Positions 34,949-45,606 of a DNA stretch of 64,000 nt are shown one piece after another. The stretch is taken from the NCBI RefSeq assembly GCF_001613405.1, contig NZ_BDCH01000012.1, positions 496,001 through 560,000 on the forward strand, read 5' to 3'. The stretch's first letter is position 1, and every line of letters begins with the position of its first letter. The notes beneath the pieces are model-generated. The model saw only the letters and a list, made by a program, of their open reading frames with translations, made no database searches and was not told the DNA's origin. This DNA comes from Nocardia crassostreae (GTDB lineage: Bacteria > Actinomycetota > Actinomycetes > Mycobacteriales > Mycobacteriaceae). Position numbers and translations under genes: made by a program.

Positions 34949-37900
34949 TCAGTACTCCACTTCCTGCGAGCGCTTGCGAATGGTGGTGACCTCGTCGCGC
35001 TGATTTCCGTTGGGCCCGTGTTAATTCAGGGCGAAAGACTGCTGGGCGTAGCCGCCGATGAGACGTGAGGGCTTGATCATGATGCGGGTGAGCGCATTGT
35101 GGATACCGCCGCGCTTGCCCTTGCCCGCTGTGGTATCCGCGGCGCCTTCGATGCGCGGCACGTTCACGGCGCGGTCCTGCGCGTGGTACATGAACACGGT
35201 GCCCTCGGGCATGCGGTGCGACACGATGGCGCGGGCGACCACGATGCCGTTGCGGTTGATGGCCTCGATCCAATCGTTGTCGGCCACAACGATCTTGGCG
35301 GCGGCCACCTCCGACATCCAGATGGCCTGCCCGCCGCGCGAGAGCGTCAGCATGTGCAGGTTGTCCTGGTAGGCCGAGTGAATCGACCACTTGGAGTGCG
35401 GCGTCAGATAGCGCACGGTCACGCCGTTCTCGTTCACCGACCCGATGCCGGGCTCACTGAACAGCGCCGTCATATCCAGCGGCGGCCGGTAGATCGGCAG
35501 CTGTTCGCCGAGCTCGATCATCCAGTCGTGGTCGAGATAGAAGTGCTGCCGCCCGGTGAGCGTATGCCAGGGCTTGAGCCGCTCGGTATTGATGGTGAAC
35601 GGCGAATACCGCCGCCCGCCGTTCTCACTGCCCGACCACTCCGGTGAGGTGATCACCGGCACCGGCCGGGCCTGGGTGTCGGCGAAGGTGATTCGCTTGC
35701 CCTCGTGCTCGGCGGCCAGATCGGCGAGCTGGGTTCCGGTGCGCTTTTCCAGGGCGTGGAAGCCCTCTACCGCCAGGCGGCCGTTGGTGGTGCCCGACAG
35801 CGCCAGAATGGCCTCGGCCGCGTGAACATCCTTGGCCAGCGACGGACGGCCCTGTGCGACACCGGAAACCACGGTCCCGTTGACGCCCTTCAGATACTCG
35901 ACCTCGGCATCGGGCAGTGTGGTGACGCCCTTGGTGGTCACGCCCAAGGTATCGACGAGCGGCCCGAGTGCCGCCATCTTCTCGCCCACGCTCGGGTAAT
36001 CACGCTCGACCACAACGAGTTTCGGCATGGTCTTACCCGGAATGGGCTCGCGTTCGCCCTTCTTCCAATCCAGCACCCGGCCACCGGCCTGGGCGAGCGC
36101 ATCGGCCGTATCGTGCTGCAAGGGCACCGCGACAATGTCCTTGCGCTTGCCGAGATGCTTCTCCGCCATCCAGGAGAATCCGCGCGCGATCCGATGGAAG
36201 GCCTCGAAGTCGGTGCGCGCCTCCCACGGCGGGGAGATGGCCGAGGTGAAGGCGTGCACGAACGGGTGCATATCGGTGGAGGACAGATCGTGCTTCTCGT
36301 ACCAGGTGGCGGCGGGCAGCACGATATCGGAGAAGAGCGTGGTGCTGGTCATCCGGAAGTCCAGGGAGAGCAGCAGATCCAGCTTTCCGGTGGCGGCCTC
36401 GTCCCGCCATTCCAGTTCCTGCGGCCGTACGCCGGTGGCCTCGGCGGTCTGCAGATTCGAGTCCGCGCCGAGCAGGTGTTTGTGGAAGTACTCGTTGCCC
36501 TTACCGGAGGAGCCGAGCAGATTGGCGCGCCAGACGGTGAGCACGCGCGGAAAGTTCTCCGGCGCGTCCGGATCCTCGCAGGCGAACCGCAGGTCGCCGG
36601 ACTTCAGCCCGTCCACCACGTAATCGGCCGCCGATCGGCCCGATCGCTCAACCTCGTCGGCCAGATCCAGGGGATTGCGGTTGAGCGTCGGATACGACGG
36701 CATCCAGCCCAGCCGGGTGGCCAGCGCGATATTGTCCGCGGCGGTGCGCCCCGTGAAGCTGCCCTCGCCCAGCGGCGAGGCGAATGCCTCGGAGGTGAAC
36801 GGGTCGTAGCGCCACTGGTCATTGGTGAGGTACCAGAACACGGTGTCCTGCATCTGGCGCGGCGGCCGCTGCCAGTCCAGGCCGAAAGCCAGTGTGGCCC
36901 AGACGGTTACCGGACGGCACTTCTCCTGTCCGACGTAATGCGCCCAGCCGCCGCCGTTCACGCCCTGGCAGCCGGTGAGCAGTGTGAGGGTGAAGAACGA
37001 CCGGTAGATCTGATCGGAGTGGAACCAGTGGTTGGTGCCCGTGCCCATGAGGATCATGGACCGGCCCTTGGAATGCTCTGCATTGGCGGCGAATTCGCGC
37101 GCGATGCGTTCGGCCTGCTGGGCCGGGACGCCGGTGATGGCCTCCTGCCAGGCGGGCGTGTACGGCTCGCTCGCATCGTCATAGCCGGTCGGCCAGCTGC
37201 CCGGCAGCCCGGGCCGCGCCACCCCGTACTGGGCGAGCAGCAGATCGAACACCGTGGTCACCCGCTTGCCCGCGACCACGGTGGTCGGCACGCCGCGGGT
37301 GAGCACAGCTGCGCTTGCGCCCTCGGACCCGTCCACTCCGTCGAAACGGGGAAGCTGCACGGCCGTAGCAGCATCGGTGCGGCCGTGCAGGGTCAGCAGG
37401 GGGTCGACGCCCCCCCAGGTCCAGATTCCAGCGTCCCTTGCCCGCTTCGGTGAAGCGGTGTCCCAGTGAGCCATTGGGCACCCGCGGTTCGCCGAAGGCG
37501 TCCAGCAGCACGGTCTGGAATTCGACGCCCTCACCGGTGTGGCCGAGATCGGCCGCGGTGAGGAACTTGCCGGGCACGCAGACGCCGTCCTTCTCCTCGA
37601 GGGTGATGAGGTACGGCAGATCGGTGTACTTCTTGATGTAGTCGTCGAAGTACGCGGTGTGGCGGTCGACGAAGAACTCCTTGAGCACCACGTGCCCCAT
37701 GGCCATGGCGAGCGCGGCATCGGTACCGGGGCGCGCGGGCACCCATTCGTCGGCGAATTTGGTGTTGTCGGCGTAGTCGGGGGAGACCACCACGACCTTC
37801 TGGCCGCGATAGCGGGCCTCGGTCATGTAGTGCGCGTCCGGGGTCCGGGTGACCGGCACATTGGAGCCCCACATGATCAGGTATCCGGCGTCGAACCAGT

Positions 37901-38654
37901 CCGCGGATTCGGGCACGTCGGTCTGATCGCCGAAGACCTGCGGCGAGGCCACCGGGAGGTCGGCGTACCAGTCGTAGAACGACAGCATGGAGCCGCCGAT
38001 GAGCGAGATGAATCGCGCGCCAACGGCATGGCTGACCATGGACATGGCGGGAATGGGGGAGAACCCGGCCACCCGGTCGGGTCCGTACTTCTTGATGGTG
38101 CGCACGTGCGCCGCGGCCGCGATCTCGGCGGCCTCCCACCATTCGGCCCGGACGAATCCGCCCTTACCGCGCGCGGATTTGTACGTCTTCGCCTTGTCGG
38201 CGTCCTCGACAATGGACTCCCACGCCAGCACCGGATCCTTGAGCCGGGTCTTGGCCTCGCGGTAGAGCTCCAGCAGGGCGCCGCGCACGTACGGATACCG
38301 GATGCGCGCGGGCGAATAGGTGTACCAGGAGAACGACGCTCCGCGCGGGCAGCCGCGCGGTTCGTACTCCGGCTTGTCCGCGCCCACCGACGGATAGTCG
38401 GTCTGCTGCGATTCCCAGGTGATCACACCGTCGGAGACGTAGATCTTCCACGAGCACGATCCGGTGCAGTTGACCCCGTGCGTGGAGCGCACCACCTTGT
38501 CGTGCGCCCAGCGGTCGCGGTAGAACTCGTCCGCGCCGCGCCCGCCCACCTTGTGCAGGGTGCGCAGATCGGCCGACACCTCACCGCGGTGGAAATATTT
38601 GCCCAGTCGGAGCAGAGCCTCTGCGGACGAAGACCCGGTCTGCGAGTTAGCCAT
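34949..38654 (-). pseudogene. narG: Nitrate reductase alpha subunit NarG with two lesions
   Basis: Restored, this encodes a 1,234-residue NarG, the size of mycobacterial NarG. The N-terminal FS0 ligands His59, Cys63, Cys67 and Cys102 (THGVNCTGSC and RGCPRGAS) are intact, and the molybdopterin guanine dinucleotide domains follow. Two faults are present. A seven-base C run on the plus strand (37410-37416) shifts the frame by one at LDLGG; six bases would restore it. A TAA at 35021-35023 stops translation after SFALN, and the same frame continues with NQRDEVTTIRKRSQEVEY to a TGA at 34949-34951, the normal NarG end. As written, no functional alpha subunit is made. narH, narJ and narI downstream look intact. 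Sequencing error, especially at the run, must be excluded. Confidence 0.93.
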
Positions 38655-39266
38655 GACGCCCCAATCGAGTGCGGAAAACGGGCTGCTGCGTCGACTGTAA
38701 GGACGTCGTTGCGGGCGTCAAAACGATTCTCTCACAGTGCGCTTGCAATGACTGTGAGTTGTGAGATCGCCGCAACCTGCCGGTCACTACGGGATTGCGG
38801 CACCCGACCGGAGGTTCCCGACCGACCTGCGGTTACGCATTCCGATCGCGCGAAACAGGCCCTCGCCCGGAGGTTTCGGCGGGGTTCCGGTGATGCTTTG
38901 GAAACAACCGGTTCTCCGGCGCTTTACATTTGTTAACACGTTTCGGAAGGTTGGCTGTACGCGCTTATCCGCCAAACCGGCAAACCTGTGATGCGCGCCG
39001 CAAACACCTTCGTACCGTACTTATCCGGCATTAGCCAGGCGTTCGCGGGTGCAAATCCCCGGCTCAGTCGGGCGCGCCGAATATGGTGCTGTCATGCAGC
39101 GATTCGGGGGCGCGATCCACGCTGTGAACGGCGTCGGCGCGTATATCCCCATTCCGCTCCGGCCGCGAAAATGTGATCCATTTCATGTCCGTTTTGTCCG
39201 ATTGCCGGGGGTTCGGGGACCGGCATGATGCCCAGCGCAAGGTCTCGATCACGAGGAAGGCTGGGT
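38655..39266. other. 612-bp intergenic region between narG and MFS gene
   Basis: There is no credible gene here. It contains the promoter region of narG, including the inverted repeat at 38731-38758, and the leader of the MFS gene with GAGGAAGG at 39253-39260. Base composition in 38900-39000 is less GC-rich than the genes around it. Confidence 0.6.
38731..38765 (-). promoter_or_regulatory. Inverted repeat in the narG promoter region
   Basis: CTCACAGT (38731-38738) and ACTGTGAG (38751-38758) are perfect 8-bp arms with 20 bp between arm starts, two helical turns. A further TGTGAG follows at 38760-38765. It lies about 75-110 bp upstream of narG and is a plausible operator; no known FNR or NarL-type consensus fits. 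Confidence 0.55.
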
Positions 39267-40703
39267 ATGGACGACGGACGTGAGGTAGGGTCGTGGCGGG
39301 CCCTGGGGGGTTATTGGGGAGCGGTGGTCGTGCTGGCGGGCGGCGTGCTCGTCGGGGCGGTGAATATCTATCTGGCGGCCAGTCTGCTGCCGACCGCGGT
39401 CGAGGAGATCGGCGGTGAGCGGGTCTATGCCTGGGCCACGACGGTTTTCCTCGTGGCTCAGGTGATCGCGACGCTCTCGGTGGGCCGGGTGTTGTCCGCC
39501 CGGGGTGGCGTGGGCGCGTATCTGGTCGGCTTCGGGGTGTTCGCACTGGGGTCGGTGGTCTGCGCGGTGAGTCCGGCAATGCCGATATTGCTGGTGGGGC
39601 GCGGTATTCAGGGCTTGGGGGCGGGTCTGCTGATCGGCCTGGGGTTCGCGCTGATCTATTCGGCCCTGCCGCAGGCGCTGTGGGTGCGGGGGAGCGCGGT
39701 GATCTCGGCGATGTTCGGTGCGGGCAATTTCGCGGGGCCCGCGCTCGGTGGGCTGTTCGCGCAATTCGGTTCGTGGCGTGCGGCTTTCGCGGTGCTCGCG
39801 GTCGCGGCCCTGGCCATGGCGGTATTCGTGCCGCGGGCGCTTCCGGCCGGTGAAAGGCAAGCGGCGCAGCCGATTCCGGTGGCGTCACTGCTCCTGCTGG
39901 TGGCGGCCGCGGCCGGAGTGAGTGTGGCCGGGGTGCTGTCGGATCCGGTGGCGATGGCGGCCGCGCTGGCGGTATCGGCGGGGGCCGTGGTGGCCTTCGT
40001 CGCCGTGGAACGGCGGGCGCGGCAGCGGGTTCTGCCGCGCGCCACCTACCTGGGCGGGTCGCCGCTGCGGTGGGTCTATCTGAGCATCGTGCTGCTGGCC
40101 TCCGGCGTCGCGGTGGAGATCTTCCTGCCGCTGTTCGGCCAGCGGATGGCCGGGCTCGCGCCGCTGGTGGCAGGATTCCTCGGCGCGGCACTGTCTTTCG
40201 GCTGGTCGGTCAGTCAGATCGTGGTGTCGTCGGTGCGGTCGGAGCGGGTGATCGGCCGGTTGCGGATGGCCGGGCCGATACTGCTGGCGGGCGGATTCGC
40301 GGGGCTTGGCCTGCTCCAGTGGCAGGACCCGTCACTCGCGGTGGTCATTGCCTGGGCGGTGATTCTGATCGCCGCCGGTGCGGGGATCGGTATTGCCATG
40401 CCGCACTTGTCGGTTGGGGCCATGACCTGTGCGGGCGACCCGGAGGAGGGGCGGCGGGCGGCCGCGTCCGTGGCCACGGTGCTCACCATGTCGACGGCCT
40501 TCGGGGCGGCGATCGCCGGACTGCTGGTCAATCTCGGTGACGCCTCGATCGTTACCTCGGCGCGCTATCTGCTGTTCGGGTTCGCGGGCATTGCCGCCCT
40601 CGGGGTGTGGACCGCGGTGCGCGTCGATCGGTCGACGCGCACCGCGCCACCGGAGGCAGCCTACTCGGCGACCAGCTCGGCCTCCGAATCCAATGCTCGC
40701 TGA
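39267..40703 (+). CDS. MFS transporter, multidrug-efflux type
   Basis: The product is 478 residues with about 12-14 helices. Helix 1 (VVLAGGVLVGAVNIYLAASLLPTAVEEIG in parts) and the loop motif GRGIQGLGAGLLIG fit drug:H+ antiporters of the MFS. ATG at 39267 has GAGGAAGG six bases upstream; an upstream ATG at 39225 is in frame but lacks a ribosome site. Its 3' end overlaps the convergent sulfatase gene by 43 bp. The substrate is unknown. Confidence 0.82.
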   Translation: MDDGREVGSWRALGGYWGAVVVLAGGVLVGAVNIYLAASLLPTAVEEIGGERVYAWATTVFLVAQVIATLSVGRVLSARGGVGAYLVGFGVFALGSVVCAVSPAMPILLVGRGIQGLGAGLLIGLGFALIYSALPQALWVRGSAVISAMFGAGNFAGPALGGLFAQFGSWRAAFAVLAVAALAMAVFVPRALPAGERQAAQPIPVASLLLLVAAAAGVSVAGVLSDPVAMAAALAVSAGAVVAFVAVERRARQRVLPRATYLGGSPLRWVYLSIVLLASGVAVEIFLPLFGQRMAGLAPLVAGFLGAALSFGWSVSQIVVSSVRSERVIGRLRMAGPILLAGGFAGLGLLQWQDPSLAVVIAWAVILIAAGAGIGIAMPHLSVGAMTCAGDPEEGRRAAASVATVLTMSTAFGAAIAGLLVNLGDASIVTSARYLLFGFAGIAALGVWTAVRVDRSTRTAPPEAAYSATSSASESNAR

Positions 40704-43021
40704 ACCTCTTCCGGGACGCCGACGGCGCCGGGGGAGTAGGTGACCGCGCGCAGCGGGCCGGTGTAGTGGAAGACGCCTCGGCGCTCGCGCAGTTCCCAGG
40801 AGACGGGACCGCGGGCGTCGAGGCCGACCGAGATGCCGGTCCACGGGGCCATGCCGACGAGCTGGACCTGATCGGGGAGGTCGGCCGCGCGCACGCCGTC
40901 GATGCCGAGGGCGAAGTCCCAGCGCAGCCGCGGCCGGACCGTGGCGGAGAGGGTGAGATGGCGTGCGCCGGGCGGGATTTCGCCCGCATCGACGGTCGTG
41001 TAGCGGCCGTAGGCGTTGTAGCCGAAGAACAAACGGCCGTTCTCGACGTAGAGCAGATATCCGGCGAGGGTGTCACCGTGGGCGACCAGGACGCCTTCGT
41101 CGCCGCTTCGGTATTCGTCCAGTTCCACGGCAATCGTGAAGTCGCGGTAGCCGATGAGGCGTTGCGAGCGGTAACGCTCCAGTACGGGAGTGCCGGGCAG
41201 AATGCGGACGCGTTCGGTGAAGCGAGCCTCCTCCGGGCGGCGTCGCGCCAGATCCTGGCGGGTGATCAGCGGGAAAAACGTATTGCGCCAGGCGGCTTCG
41301 TCCCAGGCCGCCGCCAACTCGGCGACCTTCTCCGGGAACCGCTCCGACAGGTCGTGCAGTTCGGTGGGATCGGTGCGGACGTCGAAGAGCTGCCAGCGCG
41401 GATCGTCGACAGGGCGGCCGGGCTCGTGCAGGGCCAGCAGCTTCCAGCCGTCGCGGTAGAAGCCGCGGTGGCCGGTCATCTCGGAGTACTGCTCGGTGTG
41501 GCGGGAGACCGCCTGTGGGTCGCGCAGCACCTCGGCGGCGGATATCCCGTCGAAATCCTTGGCGGGCAAGCCGTTGCGGATGCTCGGCCGCTGTAGTCCG
41601 GCTAGTTCGAGCAGCGTCGGAGTCAGATCGGTTACATAGGTGTACTCCCGGCGGAGGCCGGTATCGGAATCGGTGCGGGGCAACCCCTTCGGCCAGGACA
41701 GGATGAAGGGGACCCGCACCCCGCCCGCGAAGGTCTGGCCCTTGTAGAAGCGGAATGGCGTATTGGAGGCTTGGCCCCAGCCGCGCGGATAGTGCACGCC
41801 GAGTCTGGCGGTGCCGATGAGCTTGTCGTCGTGCGGGACATCGCGTTCCCAGTCCGGCTCGTCGACCTGCGCGAACTGGGCGAAGTAGCTGCGGGTGCCC
41901 TCCGGGCCGCCCTCGGCGGTGCCGCCGTTGTCGGAGGTGAAAACGATAATGGTGTTGTCGAGTTCGCCGAACTGTTCCAGTGTGTCGACAAGGCGGCCCA
42001 GGCTCTGGTCGATGCTGTCGACCATGCCCGCGTAGACCTCCATATACCGCTCGAAGCGAGACTGCTGCTCGGGGGTGAGCGAATCCCATTCCTGCGCTTC
42101 ATAACCCGGCTCGGTATTGCGCGGCTTCTGCTGCGTTCCCTCGGGGAACAAACCCTGGGCGAGCTGCGAGGCGAATCGGCTCTGCCGCAGTCGATCCCAG
42201 CCCCGCTCGTACTTTCCGCGATACTTGTCCCGATCCGCGGGCTTGGCCTGCAAGGGCCCGTGCATGGCGGTGTGCGCGAAGTAGAGGAAGAACGGCTTCG
42301 ACGCGTCGTGGGCGCGCAGCTCCTTGATATAGCCGATCGCCCGATCGGTGTAATCGTCGGTGAGGTAGTAGCCCTCCGGATACTCCTCGGTATTCACCGG
42401 TGAGCTGTCGGAGATCAGCTGATTCGGATGGTAGAAGGAGTTCAGCCCCTCCAGCGACCCGTAATAGCGGTCGAATCCGCGCTGCGTCGGCCAGGAATCA
42501 CGGGTGGCCGCCGGGTGCAGCGTGGCATCGCGCACCAGATGCCAATTGCCGACGGCATAGGTCGCATACCCATTGGCGCGCAGGATCTCCGGCAGCGTCA
42601 GCACATCGTCCGCCAACTCCAGCCGCAGCCCTGGATAGCCCGGATCCGCATTGGCCACGAACCCGAAACCCGCACGATGGGAATTGATCCCGGTCAGCAG
42701 CGCCGCCCGAGACGGCGAGCACAGTGGCGTGGTGTGAAAGTTGTTGAGCCGCAACCCGTTCGCCGCCAGTCGATCCAGCGTCGGCGTCTCGATCTCCGAC
42801 CCGAACGGCCCGATATCGCTGAATCCCATGTCGTCGACCAGCACCACGATGATGTTGGGCGCGCCGTCCGGTGCGGTCGGCGGGTAGATCCATTCCGGCG
42901 ACGACGCCGCGGTGGTGCGGCCGATATCGCCGGTGAAGTTCTCGTATCCACGAGCATGAGCGGGAACTGGCATCGTCTCAGCAAAGCGCCGGAAACGGCT
43001 GTCGGCGAGATTTTCACGCAC
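40661..43021 (-). CDS. Arylsulfatase, Cys-type
   Basis: The product is up to 786 residues. The sulfatase signature C-S-P-S-R-x-x-x-L-T-G is present in PLCSPSRAALLTG (Cys101 from the GTG start), so the Cys would be converted to formylglycine by a generating enzyme encoded elsewhere. Metal Asp residues are in VVLVDDMGFSD, and a later metal Asp-Asn pair in FTSDNGG. A second, C-terminal beta-rich domain of about 200 residues (IAVELDEY onward) extends it beyond the core. The start is uncertain: GTG 43021 or ATG 42973, neither with a strong ribosome site. No Sec signal is visible. It diverges from an ABC importer 52 bp away, suggesting import of a sulfate ester or its product. Confidence 0.9.
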   Translation of the reverse strand: MRENLADSRFRRFAETMPVPAHARGYENFTGDIGRTTAASSPEWIYPPTAPDGAPNIIVVLVDDMGFSDIGPFGSEIETPTLDRLAANGLRLNNFHTTPLCSPSRAALLTGINSHRAGFGFVANADPGYPGLRLELADDVLTLPEILRANGYATYAVGNWHLVRDATLHPAATRDSWPTQRGFDRYYGSLEGLNSFYHPNQLISDSSPVNTEEYPEGYYLTDDYTDRAIGYIKELRAHDASKPFFLYFAHTAMHGPLQAKPADRDKYRGKYERGWDRLRQSRFASQLAQGLFPEGTQQKPRNTEPGYEAQEWDSLTPEQQSRFERYMEVYAGMVDSIDQSLGRLVDTLEQFGELDNTIIVFTSDNGGTAEGGPEGTRSYFAQFAQVDEPDWERDVPHDDKLIGTARLGVHYPRGWGQASNTPFRFYKGQTFAGGVRVPFILSWPKGLPRTDSDTGLRREYTYVTDLTPTLLELAGLQRPSIRNGLPAKDFDGISAAEVLRDPQAVSRHTEQYSEMTGHRGFYRDGWKLLALHEPGRPVDDPRWQLFDVRTDPTELHDLSERFPEKVAELAAAWDEAAWRNTFFPLITRQDLARRRPEEARFTERVRILPGTPVLERYRSQRLIGYRDFTIAVELDEYRSGDEGVLVAHGDTLAGYLLYVENGRLFFGYNAYGRYTTVDAGEIPPGARHLTLSATVRPRLRWDFALGIDGVRAADLPDQVQLVGMAPWTGISVGLDARGPVSWELRERRGVFHYTGPLRAVTYSPGAVGVPEEVQRALDSEAELVAE

Positions 43022-43072
43022 GCTGCGGGAAATAGGTGCCCTCGGCGGCGACCCTGATTACCGTCCAGGCCC

Positions 43073-44650
43073 ATGCACAATCTGGATCGTCGTCGCTTTC
43101 TCCGCAGCTCCGGCCTGGCCGCGCTCGCCATCTTCGGCGGGGGTGCGCTGGCCGCCTGCACCTCGGCGGTGAACCAGCAAAAGAGCGGCGGTGACGACAA
43201 TGCGCAGCCGGTGCGCGGGGGCACCCTGAAGTACGGCGTGCTGAGTGATCTGGTGCCCGCGAATATCCTCACCAATACCGGCACCACTCCCTATGTGGTC
43301 GGGCTCGTCTTCGAAACGCTGGTCCGGTATCCGCACGACAAGCTGGAACCGCAACCGCTGCTGGCGAACAAGTGGACGCTGGCGCCGGACGGGCAGTCGA
43401 TCACCCTCGAGTTGCGCGTTGACGTGAAGTTCCACAGCGGGCGGGCGTTCACGTCCAAGGATGTCGAGTTCTCGCTGCGGACCTACGCCGATCCCAAGTG
43501 GTCGGTGCAGCTCAAGAGCACGGCCGCGGCCATTACCGGATTCGACACCAGCGATCCGCATCGGATCACGCTGACCTTCGCCCATCCGCTGGGCAATATC
43601 TTCGACCTGCTGGATACCGCGCCGATCCTGGACAGCGAGTCCATCGAGCGGCTGGGCAGCGGTGAGAAGATCATCGGCACCGGGCCGTTCCGGTTCGTGC
43701 AGCGTATTCCCAACTCGCAGTTGATATTCGAGAGGAGTCCGGACTACCGGGTGCCCGAGCGCCCGTATCTGGACCGGGTCGAGTTCACGGTTATTCCGGA
43801 TAACAACGCGCAGCTCAATGCCCTCAAGTCCGGTCAGATCCACTTCGCGGACGGGATCACCTATCGGGATATCGAGAACCTCGCCAAGACCGACGGCCAT
43901 CGCGCCATCACCTTCGAGGGCTCCGAGTTGCAGGTGTACGTCGGTGCGAACGTGCAGGATCCGGCGCTGGCCGAGGTGCGGCTGCGACAAGCCATCGCCT
44001 ACGCCATCGACCGTGAGCGCATCATCACCGAGGTCTTCCGCGGCTCGGGCTATCCGGCGAATCTGCCGTGGCCCAAGACCTCTCCCGCTTTCGACGCATC
44101 GCGCAACAGCCGCTACGCCCGGGATATCGCCAAGGCCGGGCAGATTCTGGCCCAGCTGCCGAAACCGCCGAAGCTGCCGCTGGCCTACAGCTCGAATACC
44201 GCCACCCACGAGGCCACGGCGCAGATCGTCCAGGCCAATCTCGCCGAGATCGGTATCGAGGTCGAGTTGGTGCCGACCGAGAGCGCGACCTTCGTCAAAC
44301 AGCTGATCGGCGCGCAGTTCCCGGGCCTGTGGATCACCGATCACTCGTGGGCGCAGTTCGTGCCGTCCACGCTCACCGTCAGCGCCTACCCCTTCAATGC
44401 GCGCAAGAACGCCTCGCGCTACGAGTCGCCCGCCTATGTGGCGGCCGCCGATGCCGCCTGGAAGCTGCCGCAGGGCACCGGCCCGGATGCGGTGCGGGCC
44501 TATCAGGCGGTCAGTGATCAGCTCCTGGACGGCCTGTTCCTCATCGAGATCGGCGTCCGCTTCCCGCAGGGCGCGGCCAGCCGCGCCCTGCACGGCCTCA
44601 CCTGGACCAAGCGCCGCGAAATCCAGCTCACCGAGGCCTTCCTGGCATGA
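43073..44650 (+). CDS. ABC importer substrate-binding lipoprotein, family 5
   Basis: The product is 525 residues. The N-terminus has a twin-arginine-type RRRFLRSSG followed by a hydrophobic stretch and a lipobox ending LAAC (Cys29), so it should be a Tat-exported lipoprotein. The rest is the extracytoplasmic family 5 (dipeptide/oligopeptide/nickel) solute-binding domain (GGTLKYGVLSDL; FRFVQRIPNSQLIFERSPDYR in parts). It heads a four-gene operon with ATGA overlap to the first permease. The ligand is not predictable from sequence; the divergent sulfatase suggests a sulfated compound. Confidence 0.9.
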   Translation: MHNLDRRRFLRSSGLAALAIFGGGALAACTSAVNQQKSGGDDNAQPVRGGTLKYGVLSDLVPANILTNTGTTPYVVGLVFETLVRYPHDKLEPQPLLANKWTLAPDGQSITLELRVDVKFHSGRAFTSKDVEFSLRTYADPKWSVQLKSTAAAITGFDTSDPHRITLTFAHPLGNIFDLLDTAPILDSESIERLGSGEKIIGTGPFRFVQRIPNSQLIFERSPDYRVPERPYLDRVEFTVIPDNNAQLNALKSGQIHFADGITYRDIENLAKTDGHRAITFEGSELQVYVGANVQDPALAEVRLRQAIAYAIDRERIITEVFRGSGYPANLPWPKTSPAFDASRNSRYARDIAKAGQILAQLPKPPKLPLAYSSNTATHEATAQIVQANLAEIGIEVELVPTESATFVKQLIGAQFPGLWITDHSWAQFVPSTLTVSAYPFNARKNASRYESPAYVAAADAAWKLPQGTGPDAVRAYQAVSDQLLDGLFLIEIGVRFPQGAASRALHGLTWTKRREIQLTEAFLA

Positions 44651-45606
44651 CCGCGTATCTGCTGCGCCGGGTGCCGTCCGCGCTGGCGGTGCTGTTCGGC
44701 GCGTCGCTGCTCATCTTCCTGCTGCTGCGGCTGGTGCCGGGCGATCCGGCCACCACGCTGGCCGGGCCCGACGCCACCCCGGAGACGATTGCCGCCATCC
44801 GCCATCAGCTCGGGCTGGACGCGTCGGTTCCCGCGCAATACCTGAGCTGGCTCCAGGGCGTGCTCACCGGAGATCTCGGGCGCTCTTACGTGATCGGCGG
44901 GCAGATCGCCGACCTCATCGGGCGCGGGCTCACCAATACGCTGGTGCTAACCTCCTCCGCGCTGCTGCTGGCCGTGACGGTGAGCCTGGCGGTGAGCGTG
45001 GCCGCCGTACTGTGGAACAAGCGGTGGTTGAACGCCCTTGTCGCCGCGGCCAATACGGTGGCCGTCTCGCTGCCGGTCTTCGTGACCGGCGTGCTGCTGG
45101 TGCTGGTGTTCGCCGTCGCGATTCCGATCCTGCCCGCGGGCGGGGTGCCGCCGGACGGGTTCATCGCCCATCCGGATATCGCGGTGCAGTATCTGCTGCT
45201 GCCCTCGATCTGCCTGGCGCTGCCGGTGACGGCGGCGCTCACCCGCTTCCTCACCGAAGCGCTGCGCACCGAATTGGGCAAGCCGTATGTGCTGACCGCG
45301 CGGGCGCTGGGGATCTCGCACCGGCAGATCGTCACGCGCGGGGCGCTGCGCAACGCACTGCCGACCATGCTGACGGTGACCGGCATTCAGACCGGGCAGC
45401 TGCTGGGCGGCGCGGTGCTGGTGGAGGCCGCGTTCGCGTGGCCCGGGATCGGGCAGCTCATCGAGCAGGGCATCAATCGGCGCGACTATCCGGTGGTGCA
45501 GGCGCTGCTGCTGTTCTCGGTGGCGGTCTTCGTGGCGATCCAGCTGACCACCGATGTGGTGCACGCCTACCTCGATCCGCGCATCCGGATCGGAGGCCGG
45601 TCGTGA
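44647..45606 (+). CDS. ABC importer permease, DppB type
   Basis: The product is 319 residues with six helices. The N-terminal YLLRRVPSALAVLFGASLLIF and LRLVPGDPA are typical of DppB/OppB permeases, and the EAA-type loop is seen around YVLTARALGISHRQIVTRGAL. Its start overlaps the binding-protein stop (ATGA), and its own stop overlaps the next start (GTGA). Confidence 0.92.
   Translation: MTAYLLRRVPSALAVLFGASLLIFLLLRLVPGDPATTLAGPDATPETIAAIRHQLGLDASVPAQYLSWLQGVLTGDLGRSYVIGGQIADLIGRGLTNTLVLTSSALLLAVTVSLAVSVAAVLWNKRWLNALVAAANTVAVSLPVFVTGVLLVLVFAVAIPILPAGGVPPDGFIAHPDIAVQYLLLPSICLALPVTAALTRFLTEALRTELGKPYVLTARALGISHRQIVTRGALRNALPTMLTVTGIQTGQLLGGAVLVEAAFAWPGIGQLIEQGINRRDYPVVQALLLFSVAVFVAIQLTTDVVHAYLDPRIRIGGRS

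Noticed and set aside
35705..37453. Long plus-strand frame opposite narG
   Set aside because: It is the complement of narG, of repetitive Gly/Arg/His composition, with no start signal.
39030..39062. tRNA-like T-arm around TTCGCGGGTGCAAATCCCC
   Set aside because: The T-stem does not pair over five bases and no acceptor, D or anticodon arm can be folded around it.
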